DNA from: UBA11872 sp965198285
Lineage (GTDB): Bacteria > Chloroflexota > UBA11872
Direction: 5' to 3'
NCBI GenBank assembly: GCA_965198285.1
Contig: OZ240251.1
Location: 248,001 to 312,000 of the forward strand
Length of the DNA stretch: 64,000 bases
Every line of letters starts with the position of its first letter. Position 1 is the first letter of the stretch. This document shows positions 1 to 8,855 of the stretch, in pieces. The notes under the pieces are model-generated. The model did not search any database and was not told the origin of the DNA. It saw nothing but the letters and a program-made list of their open reading frames with translations. The position numbers were made by a program, and so were the translations under genes.

Positions 1-159
1 CCCAAATCGCCGAGCGGCAACAGCGTAGGCGTCCCAATAGCCCTCGTACGCCCCGATCAGTTGCTCGTCATGCACGACCACCCACTTGCCCATGTGCTCC
101 TGCTCCAGGTCGCTCTGCATGCGCTCGTACGCCGCGATCTCAACCTCGATGTCAGCCAT
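1..159 (-). CDS. DUF5678-like small protein, copy A (3' end outside window)
   Basis: Fifty-three codons are visible from an ATG at 159 to the window edge, with no stop. The peptide opens MADIEVEIAAYERMQ and contains GKWVVVHDEQLIGAY, the core of short DUF5678-like proteins of unknown function. It is a close paralogue of the next gene, with nearly identical first 40 residues. Its upstream region, including a TATAAC box, is also conserved between the copies, so gene and promoter were duplicated together. Family assignment is by motif recognition and is moderate; no function is claimed. Confidence 0.6.
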   Translation of the reverse strand, partial: MADIEVEIAAYERMQSDLEQEHMGKWVVVHDEQLIGAYEGYWDAYAVAARRFG

Positions 160-222
160 AGTCGTCCCAGGTGGTGCCGGCACAACAGTTATACCCCACG
201 CCACCAACCGGGCGCACAAGAC
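49..222. repeat. Direct repeat copy A (gene start plus promoter)
   Basis: This stretch aligns with 409-582 at a constant offset of 360 bases. It covers the 5' half of the small gene, its start codon and the upstream stretch reading TATACCCCACGCCACCAACC on the plus strand. It is a tandem gene duplication rather than a mobile element: no inverted ends or transposase are seen. Confidence 0.75.
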
Positions 223-270
223 TGACTGCCTGAGCCGTCGAACAACTCGGTCCAGGCGCTAGAGCCGAAT

Positions 271-519
271 TCAGTTGTAGGAACCGGCCTTTTGGAAGAT
301 GGTCGGAATCCACGGATTCAACGGCTTGCCACCGACCTGACGAAGCAGAAACGGTCCACTCCCAAAACGCTGGACCCCTATCTGAGCGGCGTCCTCAAAG
401 TCGTCATAGGCCCCGACCAACTGCTCGTCGTGCACGACCACCCACTTCCCCATGTGTTCGCGCTCCAGGTCGCTCTGCATGCGCTCGTACGCCGCGATCT
501 CCAGGGTGATCTCAGCCAT
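271..519 (-). CDS. DUF5678-like small protein, copy B
   Basis: An 82-residue protein starting MAEITLEIAAYERMQ. The start at 519 is preferred over a longer frame beginning at 579 because it matches the start of copy A exactly and a GGAG lies just upstream. The central GKWVVVHDEQLVGAYDD is the DUF5678-like core, and a C-terminal segment GPFLLRQVGGKPLNPWIP follows. There is no signal peptide or membrane segment. Such proteins are often small partners of other genes, but no partner is recognisable here. Function unknown. Confidence 0.7.
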   Translation of the reverse strand: MAEITLEIAAYERMQSDLEREHMGKWVVVHDEQLVGAYDDFEDAAQIGVQRFGSGPFLLRQVGGKPLNPWIPTIFQKAGSYN

Positions 520-582
520 GGTGGCTCCACGTCGTGCTGACACGACAGTTATACCCCACGCCACCAACCTGGCGCACAAGAG
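409..582. repeat. Direct repeat copy B (gene start plus promoter)
   Basis: Second copy of the duplicated block at 49-222, offset 360 bases. The start codons at 159 and 519 keep the same offset. Differences are scattered substitutions, mostly at third codon positions, which suggests both copies stayed under coding constraint. Confidence 0.75.
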
Positions 583-603
583 TGCTGGCTAAGGCCACCA
601 AAG

Positions 604-3600
604 CTAAGTCGGCGCCTTGCCCGCATTCCTGGCGCCATCCGCCTTCAGCTGTCTGGCGACACCAACTGCCGCCAGCGTCGCAACCGCCGCCACAAGCGTC
701 CAAAACGTCGCCGCCAGCTCCGGCAGAAAGTACGCGTGATCCACCAGCCCGTGCGTCAGTGCGGCCGCCATTGCCCCGGCCAGCCCAAAGGCCAGGAGAT
801 CGAATCCGCCGGCGCCATCCCGCCGAATCCGCCCCCAATCCCGCCAGAACAACACCAGCACCCCAATCAGCGCCATCACCCCGATTACGCCCATCGAGAC
901 CCATGCGTCCAGCAGCAGGTTATGCGGGTGCGAGATATTCGGCTCCCGCCACGCCTCCGGCCGCATGTACTCGCGGTAGTGCGTCAGAAAGTTGTCCGGA
1001 CCCACCCCAAACAGCCAGTTGTCGCGCCCCATCCGCCAGGCGCTGTCCCAGATGGCCAGCCGCGACACCGCCCCGCTATCCCCGATGCGCAGGAGCTGGC
1101 CGATCCGCTCAACGCCCGTGACCAGCACGATCCCCGCCAGCGCCGCAATTGAGAACCCCACCGCCACCACCCGGCGTCTGAATCCGACCTGCGTCCATAG
1201 CGGCCGTGCGGCCACCGCCAGACCCACCAGCGCCCCCAGCCACGCGCCCCGGCTCCACGTCAGGATCAGCACCGCCAACAGCACGCCCAGTGCCAGCAAC
1301 CAGAGAGCGCGTGTATCCAGCACCCGCCGCCAGCTCCAGCGCCCCGGCCCGCTGAACGAGGTCCGTGCACCCGCCGCCAGCGCCAGGGCCAGCGCCACGG
1401 GCGCGGCCCGTTCCAGCACCAGCGCCAGGTTGTTTGGCGAGCCGAATGTGCCCCGCAGACGCGGCGGGAACACCTCGGTCACCACCGCGCCGAACGGAAT
1501 CAGCACCAGCGCAACCAGCGCCGCCAGCGCCGCACCCGCCACCAGCGCCGCTACCAACCGGCGCACGTCATCCCGGTCACGCAGAACCGAGACCAGCACC
1601 ACGAAGAACGCCGCCGGCTCCAGGATCACCGTCCGCAGGTCCCGTAGCGCGAACTTGGGGTAATCGGCCAGCGCCGCCGCCAGTATCCCGGCCACGGCAA
1701 GGGCGGCCACGGCCACCAGCCATCGCACGGACGGCAGCTTCGGCGGCCCACACCACAGTGCCCGCACCATCCAGGCGGCCACCACCGCCAGCAGCAGGAT
1801 TTCTCCAACTGGCCGGTCGATCAGACCGGTCCGTCCAATCACGCCCACGAATGGAATGGCGGCCACGGCCACCAGCGCCGCGTCACGCAAACGCGCAAGG
1901 GCCAGAACGCCCAGGGCCAGAGCCAGTAGAACACGGAGAAACGTCCAGAGCGACGTCAAACCGCCGGCCGGCAGCACGGCGTAGAGCACCGCCGCAACGG
2001 CCAGGACTAACTCGCCCAAGCGGAAGGGGCCGACGTGTCGGTCCATCCAGCTCCAGGTCATCGCCGCCAGCACCCGTCGAGCGCCCAGCCATGTTCGGGC
2101 CGTCCATATGCCCAGCCCGCCCACCAGCGCCCAGAGCGCGCCCAGCGCCAGCCAGGGCCACGTGGGCCGGGCATTGCCCACCAGCAACCCGTCCACGATC
2201 ACCAGCCCCCCGCTCGAGGCTGGATTCGACATGGCCAGCACCGTCAGTTCCAGCGTGTGTGGACCGGGCGGCAGCCGCGTGGCGATCGGGATGCGCGCCA
2301 GTGGCTCCACCCTGGCGGCATACAGATCGAGGATTGCCTCGCCGCCCGGATTCCGGGGCAGCGCGTCCGCCAGCGCGTCCTGCCCGTCGATGCGTGCCAG
2401 CACACGACCCATGTCCGGGCCGCGACGGGTCAACAGCCCCACATCGGTGCCTTCGAACCGAAAGCTCCCGCGCGCGCCCGCGACCCCGGTTTGCCGGTGA
2501 AAGGTCAGACTCGCCAGATCGCTGGGCACCCGTGGCCAGGGCCCGTCGTAGCTCACCGCGGGATGCGTCTCCTGGGAGAGGCCAACGCCCGCCGCGGCTG
2601 GCGCGGCAAAGGCTTCCCGTACCGCCTGCAGGTTGGGACGCGGCGTGAAGTCCTTATCCATCAGGCGGAAGTACGGAGTCGGATCGCGCGGATCGGGCTC
2701 CTCCGGCCAGCGCGAGGCCCAGATCACGATCGTTGGCATCCAGGGCCACTGCTCCCGGGCGCGCCGGATCCCGTCCACCGTCCAGGCGGCCTGGTCCTCG
2801 ACGGGATGGTTACCCCAGATGCCAGGTTCGCCGGTCCAGCCGGCCGGCAGCGACATCCAGCCGTATTCGGCGGCCCACACCGGAGTCTGCGCGTCGCCGA
2901 ACTCCAGCATCGCCTCGCGCCACAGCACGGCGCGCGGAAAGTTGACGCGTTGGTCGTCGATGCGGGGATCGCGCGGGCCGGTCCACAGCCCGTAGGACAT
3001 GCTGGCGGCGACGTCGAAATCGCCTTTCGCGCCCAACTGGTACAGGGTTCGAAGGAACAGCAGATCGCTGAGATTGTCGGGGCCCGTCTCGATGGTCGGC
3101 GCCAGACCGGCCAGCACGATCCGCGCGTCGGGGTCCGCGGCGCGGATGGCCTGCCCCACGGCGCGCAGCATGGCCAGGTATTCGGCGGGGTCCGGCGGAC
3201 GTCCGCCCCACTCGCCCAACAGGTTGGGCTCGTTCCAAATCTGGTAGTACCGGACCTTGCCGCGATAGCGCGTCGCCAGCTGCCCGGCGAAGTCGGCGAA
3301 GTCCGCGTTGTCGGCCGGCGGTGCCTGCATCCATGGGTTGGACCTGGGATCGAAGCCCGGCGTGGCCCACGCCGGGGCGCGATCCAACCGCGCCAGGATT
3401 TCGATGCCCGCGCCGCGCGCCGCCTCCACGATCTGGTCGTACTTCACCCAGGCGTCGCGACCAATGTCCGGGTGCTCGTCGGGGTCGAGCGGCTCGAACT
3501 CCGCCCAGTTGAACTCCTGACGAACCAGCCCCACGCCGGCCTGGCGCAGCACCTCCAGTTCCCGCCGGACCTTCGCCACATCCGGTTCGCGGTGCAGAAA

Positions 3601-3768
3601 CGTGTTCGCGCCGATGGCGGGCGCCTCGGTATGGCGGATTTCTCCGAGGGTCGCCGTGCCGTAGGTCACGCCGTGATCGAGCAGGCGAGTCAGCCCCACC
3701 GCCCCGGCGGTGACGACGACCGCCACCGCGACGGCCGCTAGCAAGAGCCAGCCGCGCCGCGGACGCAA
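604..3768 (-). CDS. Glycosidase-like domain fused to O-antigen-ligase-like (Wzy_C) membrane domain
   Basis: A protein of about 1054 residues. After a signal-anchor helix comes a (beta/alpha)8 glycoside-hydrolase-like domain with the clan-A pair: acid/base in IWNEPNLLGEWGG and a likely nucleophile Glu in WAAEYGWMS. A beta-rich linker follows. The C-terminal 500 residues hold ten or more hydrophobic helices and the O-antigen ligase signature VGPDNFLTHYREYM plus SHPHNLLLDAWVSMGVIG. The role inferred is polymerisation, ligation or trimming of a surface polysaccharide. The start is uncertain: TTG 3768 lies 19 bases after the preceding gene's stop and directly before the first helix; a TTG at 3861 would overlap that gene by 74 bases. 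The domain fusion is unusual. Confidence 0.8.
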   Translation of the reverse strand: MRPRRGWLLLAAVAVAVVVTAGAVGLTRLLDHGVTYGTATLGEIRHTEAPAIGANTFLHREPDVAKVRRELEVLRQAGVGLVRQEFNWAEFEPLDPDEHPDIGRDAWVKYDQIVEAARGAGIEILARLDRAPAWATPGFDPRSNPWMQAPPADNADFADFAGQLATRYRGKVRYYQIWNEPNLLGEWGGRPPDPAEYLAMLRAVGQAIRAADPDARIVLAGLAPTIETGPDNLSDLLFLRTLYQLGAKGDFDVAASMSYGLWTGPRDPRIDDQRVNFPRAVLWREAMLEFGDAQTPVWAAEYGWMSLPAGWTGEPGIWGNHPVEDQAAWTVDGIRRAREQWPWMPTIVIWASRWPEEPDPRDPTPYFRLMDKDFTPRPNLQAVREAFAAPAAAGVGLSQETHPAVSYDGPWPRVPSDLASLTFHRQTGVAGARGSFRFEGTDVGLLTRRGPDMGRVLARIDGQDALADALPRNPGGEAILDLYAARVEPLARIPIATRLPPGPHTLELTVLAMSNPASSGGLVIVDGLLVGNARPTWPWLALGALWALVGGLGIWTARTWLGARRVLAAMTWSWMDRHVGPFRLGELVLAVAAVLYAVLPAGGLTSLWTFLRVLLALALGVLALARLRDAALVAVAAIPFVGVIGRTGLIDRPVGEILLLAVVAAWMVRALWCGPPKLPSVRWLVAVAALAVAGILAAALADYPKFALRDLRTVILEPAAFFVVLVSVLRDRDDVRRLVAALVAGAALAALVALVLIPFGAVVTEVFPPRLRGTFGSPNNLALVLERAAPVALALALAAGARTSFSGPGRWSWRRVLDTRALWLLALGVLLAVLILTWSRGAWLGALVGLAVAARPLWTQVGFRRRVVAVGFSIAALAGIVLVTGVERIGQLLRIGDSGAVSRLAIWDSAWRMGRDNWLFGVGPDNFLTHYREYMRPEAWREPNISHPHNLLLDAWVSMGVIGVMALIGVLVLFWRDWGRIRRDGAGGFDLLAFGLAGAMAAALTHGLVDHAYFLPELAATFWTLVAAVATLAAVGVARQLKADGARNAGKAPT

Positions 3769-3787
3769 TAGGTGTCTCAGGTTGGTG

Positions 3788-4945
3788 CTAGAGGAACGAG
3801 GTGCCGGTGGCGGCGCGCTGCACGGCTCGGTAGACCAGCCGCGGGGTGAAGTCCGGTTCAACCATGCGGAAGTAGTACTCGCTCTCGTCCGGTGTCAGGG
3901 CGCCCAGCGGCTTGCGGAAGAACCAGAGATTGAACACGCCCGCCCATGGCCACTCGGCCAGGGCGTAACGCACGCCCCCCACCGTCCACTCGGCCTGCGT
4001 CTCCTCGGAAACTCGCCGCCAGACAAGCTTGGCTGGATTCATGTCCGCGGGCGAGGCGTTCCAGCCGTACTCGTTGAACCACACGGGTTTGTTGCGCAGG
4101 CCGAACTCCACCATCAGCTCGCGCACGAACTCCACCCGGCGGAAATTAAGCACGTCCGGGTCCGGCGGCGCGTCCGGCGGATGCTCCAGCCCAAACGCGT
4201 TGGCTGCTTGCACGTCCAGGTAGTCGCCCGCGCCGGCCTCATAGAACTGCCGCAGGAAGCGCAGCTCGTCCATGGCGCGCGGGCTGTTCTCCAGGGTCGC
4301 GGCCATCGGCGCGGCGATCACCACATTCGCGTCGTCCACACTCTTGATGGCGCGGTGGGCCACGCGCAGCAGCCGGGCGTAGGCGTCCGGCGCCGGGGGC
4401 GCTCCACCCCATTCATGCGCCAGGTTTGGCTCGTTCCAGATCTGAAAATGACGCACGCGCTCGCGGTACCGGCTGGCGAACGTGGTCAGAAATCGCCCGT
4501 AGTCGTTCAGATCGGCCGGGGGCGCCGTCGGCAGGGCTTCATTGCGCCGCGCCCAGGCCGGCGCGCGGTCAATCCGCGCAATGATGTCCACCCCCGCTTC
4601 TTCCGCCAGATCCACGATCTCGTCGTACTTGTCCCAGGTCGAGCGGCGGGCGTGGGCATTGAAATATTGCCCGCGTTCCGGCGTCTCGATGTCCGCCCAC
4701 GGCGCGTGTTGCTTGATCCAGCGAATGCCGGCATCGCGCACCATTTCAAGCGTCTGGCGACGCTTCCAGGTTTCGACTTCCAGGTCCAGAAAGGTATTCG
4801 CGCCCCACGGCCAGACGTTGGCCAGGGCGATGGGGCTGGGCTGCAGGCGGCGGACTGCCGAATCGCCGCAGGCCGTCAGCGTGGCCAGCGCAGCCGCGGC
4901 GACGCCGCCTGACAGCAAAGCGCGGCGCCCGATGGCCCGCGTCAT
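3788..4945 (-). CDS. Glycosidase-like lipoprotein, paralogue of the preceding N-terminal domain
   Basis: 385 residues. The N-terminus has paired arginines (GRRALLSGG, Tat-like), a hydrophobic stretch and a lipobox ending LTAC, so it is probably a membrane-anchored lipoprotein outside the cell. The body is a clan-A glycosidase-like barrel with IWNEPNLAHEWGG (acid/base Glu) and WFNEYGWNAS (nucleophile Glu). It is closely related along its length to the extracytoplasmic part of the ligase fusion next to it, so the two arose by duplication. It overlaps the upstream sugar-isomerase gene by four bases (ATGA), indicating one operon. Substrate cannot be deduced. Confidence 0.8.
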   Translation of the reverse strand: MTRAIGRRALLSGGVAAAALATLTACGDSAVRRLQPSPIALANVWPWGANTFLDLEVETWKRRQTLEMVRDAGIRWIKQHAPWADIETPERGQYFNAHARRSTWDKYDEIVDLAEEAGVDIIARIDRAPAWARRNEALPTAPPADLNDYGRFLTTFASRYRERVRHFQIWNEPNLAHEWGGAPPAPDAYARLLRVAHRAIKSVDDANVVIAAPMAATLENSPRAMDELRFLRQFYEAGAGDYLDVQAANAFGLEHPPDAPPDPDVLNFRRVEFVRELMVEFGLRNKPVWFNEYGWNASPADMNPAKLVWRRVSEETQAEWTVGGVRYALAEWPWAGVFNLWFFRKPLGALTPDESEYYFRMVEPDFTPRLVYRAVQRAATGTSFL

Positions 4946-5814
4946 GTCAAATCCGATTCGAGTTCCAAACCCAGGCCCACCAGGTAGTCCCGCGAAATCT
5001 GGACACTGGCTGAGGGGTCCCGCCCTGGCCGGTCGTGCCCCGCGGCCAGCCAGCCGTCGAACCCCCTCTCGCGCAGCAAATTCACCACACCCGCAATGTC
5101 CACGTCTCCCTGCCCAAGCTCCAGGAACCCGCCGGCGTCCCAGAACTCCTCCAGCGAGCCCTTGTCCCAGATATGCTGCTCGTGCAGGTCCGCGTCCATG
5201 TCCTTCAGGGTTACGAACGCAATCCGCTCGAAATTGGTGCGCACAAAGGCCAGCGGGTCCGCGCCGGCGTAGGCCAGGTAGCCAATGTCGGGCGCCAGCC
5301 GCAGGTTGTCCGGGTCGGTCATGCTGATCAACTGGTCCATCTCGTCCCCGGTCTCGACGTAGGAGCCGAGTTGGTTACGGAAGAGGAGCGGCAGCTCGAA
5401 ATCGCGCTGAGTGATATAGGCCGCCTGCGTAAGCGAGTCCGACAACTGCGTCCACTGATAATCCAATAACCCGTCCTGGCGCTGACCTGTGACGTGACCT
5501 GCGGTCAGCATCCGCTCGGGCACGGGGCGAGACGACGTGATGAGGAATTGCGCGCCAATCTCGGCAAAGAACTCGGCGGCCCGCTGCAACTGGTCGAATT
5601 CAGTCTCGTGATACTTCTCGGCGAACCAGTTAGCAAAAAACCGGCCGGCCGCGACTTCCAGGCCGGCGTCGGCCAGCACTCCGCGCGCCAACGGCACGTT
5701 GCCGGCTAGGTCGCCCACGCCCTCGATCCCAGCGTAGCCGGCGTCACGGGCCTCCTCCGCAACCTGCTGGAACGGAGTTCCGCTCCAGATGGTGGCGGTA
5801 ACGGCGACGCGCAC
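4942..5814 (-). CDS. Sugar phosphate isomerase/epimerase-like TIM-barrel protein
   Basis: 290 residues beginning MRVAVTATIWSGTPFQQVAEEARDAG, typical of the xylose-isomerase-like/AP-endonuclease-2 superfamily. Candidate metal ligands are the Glu in GYAGIEGVGD, APDIGYLAY and the C-terminal ELGQGDVDIAGVV. These enzymes isomerise or epimerise sugars or inositols using a divalent metal. Its stop overlaps the start of the glycosidase-like lipoprotein, so it probably works in the same carbohydrate pathway. The exact reaction is not assignable. Confidence 0.75.
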   Translation of the reverse strand: MRVAVTATIWSGTPFQQVAEEARDAGYAGIEGVGDLAGNVPLARGVLADAGLEVAAGRFFANWFAEKYHETEFDQLQRAAEFFAEIGAQFLITSSRPVPERMLTAGHVTGQRQDGLLDYQWTQLSDSLTQAAYITQRDFELPLLFRNQLGSYVETGDEMDQLISMTDPDNLRLAPDIGYLAYAGADPLAFVRTNFERIAFVTLKDMDADLHEQHIWDKGSLEEFWDAGGFLELGQGDVDIAGVVNLLRERGFDGWLAAGHDRPGRDPSASVQISRDYLVGLGLELESDLT

Positions 5815-6627
5815 CTACGCCTCGTCGGGGGACGGGCGTACGGCCCGCCCGCTCAGCTTCTCCTGCGGCAGCACCCTGACCGACATCTGGGCCGGCGCCG
5901 CATCTTGGGACTCGGATGGTTGACGAGACGGCGCTTCGGCGGCGGGTTCCGGGGTCGGTTGCGCCGGAGCCGGCTGGGTCTCGCCCTTGGGTTCCGAGGC
6001 GTTAGCCGCCACGGCGGCTTCTACCGCCTGGGGATCACGCTTGCCCGAGGAGCGCCGCTGCGACCGCCGCCGCGGCGGTGGGTCCAGGCGCGCCCGCGCG
6101 TTGCCGCGCTCGGTCGGGAGGCTGCGAGGGCGCTGGCTCTCGGGAGCTACGCGATCGATGAGGCTCGAAAACTCGATGACCGCGTCGGCGGCTTCCATCA
6201 GAGCCGGCGGCGCGAGCTCGCGACTAGTGACGACCTCCACCCGCACGCCGCGCCGCTGCACGGCCTCAATCAGCGTCGCGAAGTCGGCGTCCGTCGTGAG
6301 CAGGCTGAGCGCATCCAGACGGGGCGCAAGTTCCAGCGCGTCCACCGCAATGTTCACGCTCAGGCTGGCGCGCCGCACGCCGTCCGCACGCCGCCGCAGC
6401 GGCTTGGCTATGACTTTAAAACCCGCGGCGGTCAGGCCGGCCAGGCGCTGCTCGGCGTCGGGATGGTCATCGTCTCGCGTGCCGTAGGCCGCCGCCCGCA
6501 CGAGCCGGCGGTTCTGGGTCAGGCGCTCGAGCAACTGGCCGTGCTGGACACGCACGACGTGATGGGTTGCCATCGCGTCCAGCGACGCCAGGTCGACAAA
6601 CAGCGCCGCTCGGGGCGGAATATCCAT
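5815..6627 (-). CDS. NYN (LabA/DUF88-type) domain protein with basic, disordered tail
   Basis: 270 residues. Residues 5-160 form a NYN/PIN-like fold: early FVDLASLD supplies the first acidic residue and LSLLTTDADFATLIEAVQRRG the second acidic cluster. NYN proteins are metal-dependent RNA nucleases or nuclease-like RNA binders. The last 100 residues are rich in Arg, Pro, Ala and Glu and look disordered. Its stop directly abuts the isomerase start. A second NYN protein occurs at 8106-8855, with a different tail. Confidence 0.75.
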   Translation of the reverse strand: MDIPPRAALFVDLASLDAMATHHVVRVQHGQLLERLTQNRRLVRAAAYGTRDDDHPDAEQRLAGLTAAGFKVIAKPLRRRADGVRRASLSVNIAVDALELAPRLDALSLLTTDADFATLIEAVQRRGVRVEVVTSRELAPPALMEAADAVIEFSSLIDRVAPESQRPRSLPTERGNARARLDPPPRRRSQRRSSGKRDPQAVEAAVAANASEPKGETQPAPAQPTPEPAAEAPSRQPSESQDAAPAQMSVRVLPQEKLSGRAVRPSPDEA

Positions 6628-6702
6628 TGGCCGTGCTCCCTGGCGCTTCAGCCGGTTGAGTCGAATGATAGTGGACGCGTGTAGGACATACGTCGGGCCG
6701 GC

Positions 6703-7827
6703 CTAACGCTTCCGCGCCCGCAGCGTGTTCACCACGTCAACCGCGTCCACGGTGCCGAGCACGCGCCCGTGCTCGACCACATAGAAAAGCCGCCGGTCGG
6801 TCTCAGCCGCCTTGTCGATAACCTCGCTCAATAGATCGTCCGGCGCCACCACCGCCATGAGATCCACTGGGCGCGCGATGTCGCGCAGTCGGGTAAGCAC
6901 CCGCTGCTCCAGCGGGACGTCACGCACATCGTCGCCCTCCACCATCCCAACCAGGATCCCGGAGTCATCCACCACCGGCCGCAGGCCGAAGCGGTCGTGG
7001 TACAGCCCGCGCTCGATGAATTCCTGCACGCTGCCGTCCGCCGGCACCGCGCCCGACTCCGGACGCAGGAGATCGCGAATGCGGAAGCGGCGAAGCTGTT
7101 CGCGTAGAACCGTGTGGCGGAATCCACTGCGGGCGGCGGACCAAAGGAACCAGCCAATCACCGCGGTCCAGAGCGATTGCAACGCCCCGCCCAGGATCAC
7201 GAACTGAATGACGCCAAAGGCAATCAGCGCCGCGCCCAGCGCCGAACCTACAAAGCTGGCGACCCTGGTGCCGCGCACCACGTCGCCCGTAGCCGCCCAC
7301 ACGATCGACCGCAGGATCCGCCCGCCGTCCAGTGGGAATCCGGGTAGCAGGTTGAACACCGCCAGGACAAGATTCATCTCACCCAGCCAGCGGGCCGTGA
7401 CGCTGGGGATCGATGCCGCCGGCAGCTGATCCGCCAGCACCAGGCACAGGCCGCCGAGACCGGCGCTGGCCAGCGGGCCAACGATCGTGATGAAGAACTC
7501 CTGGCCCGGGCGTTCGGGTTCGCGCGCCATCTCGGCCAGGCCGCCGAAGATGAAGAGCCGGATGCTGTGGACCGGAATGCCAGTTCGCACCGCCACCACC
7601 GTGTGCGCCGCCTCGTGCGCCACGATGGAACCAAAGAACAGCAGGCTGGTCACCACGCCGGCCGCCCAGACCGCGGACGGCGTCGTGTCCGGGCGAATCC
7701 CCGCCCTGAAACTCGCGTCGATCAATCGGACCGGGATGATCGAGGTCGCCGTCGTCCAGGTCACGAACGCGAAGATGATCAGCCAGCTGGCGTCGATGTT
7801 GAAGTCGGTGCCGCCGACCCTGAACAA
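6703..7827 (-). CDS. Site-2-type intramembrane metalloprotease (M50) with CBS pair
   Basis: 374 residues. The start FRVGGTDFNIDASWLIIF is typical of the family. The zinc-binding HExxH appears as HEAAH within SIVAHEAAHTVVAVRTGIP, and the third ligand lies in LLPGFPLDGGRILRS. About six hydrophobic helices precede a cytosolic CBS pair (about residues 245-370) that may sense adenine nucleotides. Family members cleave transmembrane substrates such as anti-sigma factors. No such substrate gene is adjacent, so the role is open. Confidence 0.88.
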   Translation of the reverse strand: MFRVGGTDFNIDASWLIIFAFVTWTTATSIIPVRLIDASFRAGIRPDTTPSAVWAAGVVTSLLFFGSIVAHEAAHTVVAVRTGIPVHSIRLFIFGGLAEMAREPERPGQEFFITIVGPLASAGLGGLCLVLADQLPAASIPSVTARWLGEMNLVLAVFNLLPGFPLDGGRILRSIVWAATGDVVRGTRVASFVGSALGAALIAFGVIQFVILGGALQSLWTAVIGWFLWSAARSGFRHTVLREQLRRFRIRDLLRPESGAVPADGSVQEFIERGLYHDRFGLRPVVDDSGILVGMVEGDDVRDVPLEQRVLTRLRDIARPVDLMAVVAPDDLLSEVIDKAAETDRRLFYVVEHGRVLGTVDAVDVVNTLRARKR

Positions 7828-7900
7828 CCGCCACTGACCAAACGGCGACCGCCCCCCGCCACCCCGTCGCGTCCGCGTCCCGCGTGAGTCGCGCAGCGGC

Positions 7901-8086
7901 CTAGCCCCCGGCCCCCGGCCCCAGCGCGGGTGCGATCAGCGAGACGATCAGCATCAGCACCGCCAGCAACGCCAGAATCGACCATACGCCAGACAGCGTG
8001 ATCCACCGCCGCGGCGCGAACCGTCGCGTCCGGCTGGCCTCTTCCGTCCGGGGCCGGCGGCGGCCCCGGCGCCGCCGGGCGCTCAC
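7901..8086 (-). CDS. Small single-helix membrane protein
   Basis: 61 residues from a GTG at 8086 with GAGAGG about ten bases upstream. It has a very basic N-terminus (SARRRRGRRRP), then one helix SGVWSILALLAVLMLIVSLI and a Pro-Gly-rich end. The gene follows the NYN gene by 19 bases. A longer frame reading back to 8269 only overlaps the NYN gene and is not credible. By the positive-inside rule the basic end faces the cytosol. No family recognised. Confidence 0.55.
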   Translation of the reverse strand: MSARRRRGRRRPRTEEASRTRRFAPRRWITLSGVWSILALLAVLMLIVSLIAPALGPGAGG

Positions 8087-8105
8087 TGTGGCAGGGCCTC
8101 TCGCG

Positions 8106-8855
8106 TCACGCTCTGGCCGCCGTGCGCTTCGGGGTCCGCGCGCCGTTCTTTGAGTTGACGTGCAGGCTCGTGGCCGATGACAGGTCGTTCCAGGCGTTCG
8201 CCGCCACGCGCAGGTCTTCCGATATCGCGTCGGCGAACGAGTAGGTCTCGACCCGCAGCCCGTGCTCACGCAGGTAGTCCACCATCGGCACGTAGTCCCC
8301 GTCGCCCGACACCAGCGCCACGACGTCCATCGTGGGCAGCCGCCGGATCACGTCCATCACCAGCACGATATCCAGGTCGGCCTTGCGGGTTCCGTCGGCA
8401 AACACCTTGATCGACTTGGTCACGATGTCGTAGCCGTTGTTCCACACTGGCGCCACCGACCGCTGATGTTCCAGCCGCCCGGCAAAGTCCGCGTAGATCG
8501 GGCAGTACGCCCGCGCGTGGATCAGCCGGCGGTCCGCGGTCACCTCGTCCAGCAGCTTCTTGAAGTCAATGCGAATCGGGTCGTCCGGGTCTCGGTCGCT
8601 GACGTTCGCGGTATCCACAAACACGCCCAGCCGCAGCTTCGGCCCGGCGTTGGCGGAAGCCGCTCGCTCACGGAACCCGCCGGCCACCCGCGTCAGTTCG
8701 CGCGCGGAGGCCACCAGCGCCCGTTCGACCGGCCGCTCGGCCGCCATCGCGTCCTTCAACTCGTCAACCAGCATCCGCAGGTCCTGGCCGTCCGGCGACG
8801 CGGCGTCGCCCATGTCCAGGTCGATGTCTTCGGGAATCGGCGATATCCGGCGCAT
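8106..8855 (-). CDS. NYN domain (LabA-like) protein
   Basis: 249 residues: an N-terminal helical region (1-70), then a LabA-type NYN domain. Visible acidic sites are LGVFVDTANV, KADLDIVLVMDVI and VALVSGDGDYVPMVDYLREHG, the classical triad pattern of this nuclease-like fold. Basic and polar residues end the protein. The start ATG at 8855 overlaps the upstream stop (TAATG), so it is translated together with the coiled-coil gene. Probable RNA processing or RNA binding; no target known. Confidence 0.8.
   Translation of the reverse strand: MRRISPIPEDIDLDMGDAASPDGQDLRMLVDELKDAMAAERPVERALVASARELTRVAGGFRERAASANAGPKLRLGVFVDTANVSDRDPDDPIRIDFKKLLDEVTADRRLIHARAYCPIYADFAGRLEHQRSVAPVWNNGYDIVTKSIKVFADGTRKADLDIVLVMDVIRRLPTMDVVALVSGDGDYVPMVDYLREHGLRVETYSFADAISEDLRVAANAWNDLSSATSLHVNSKNGARTPKRTAARA

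Noticed and set aside
2035..3741. Long plus-strand frame opposite the ligase fusion
   Set aside because: Composition is typical of an antisense shadow, while the minus-strand frame shows glycosidase and ligase motifs.
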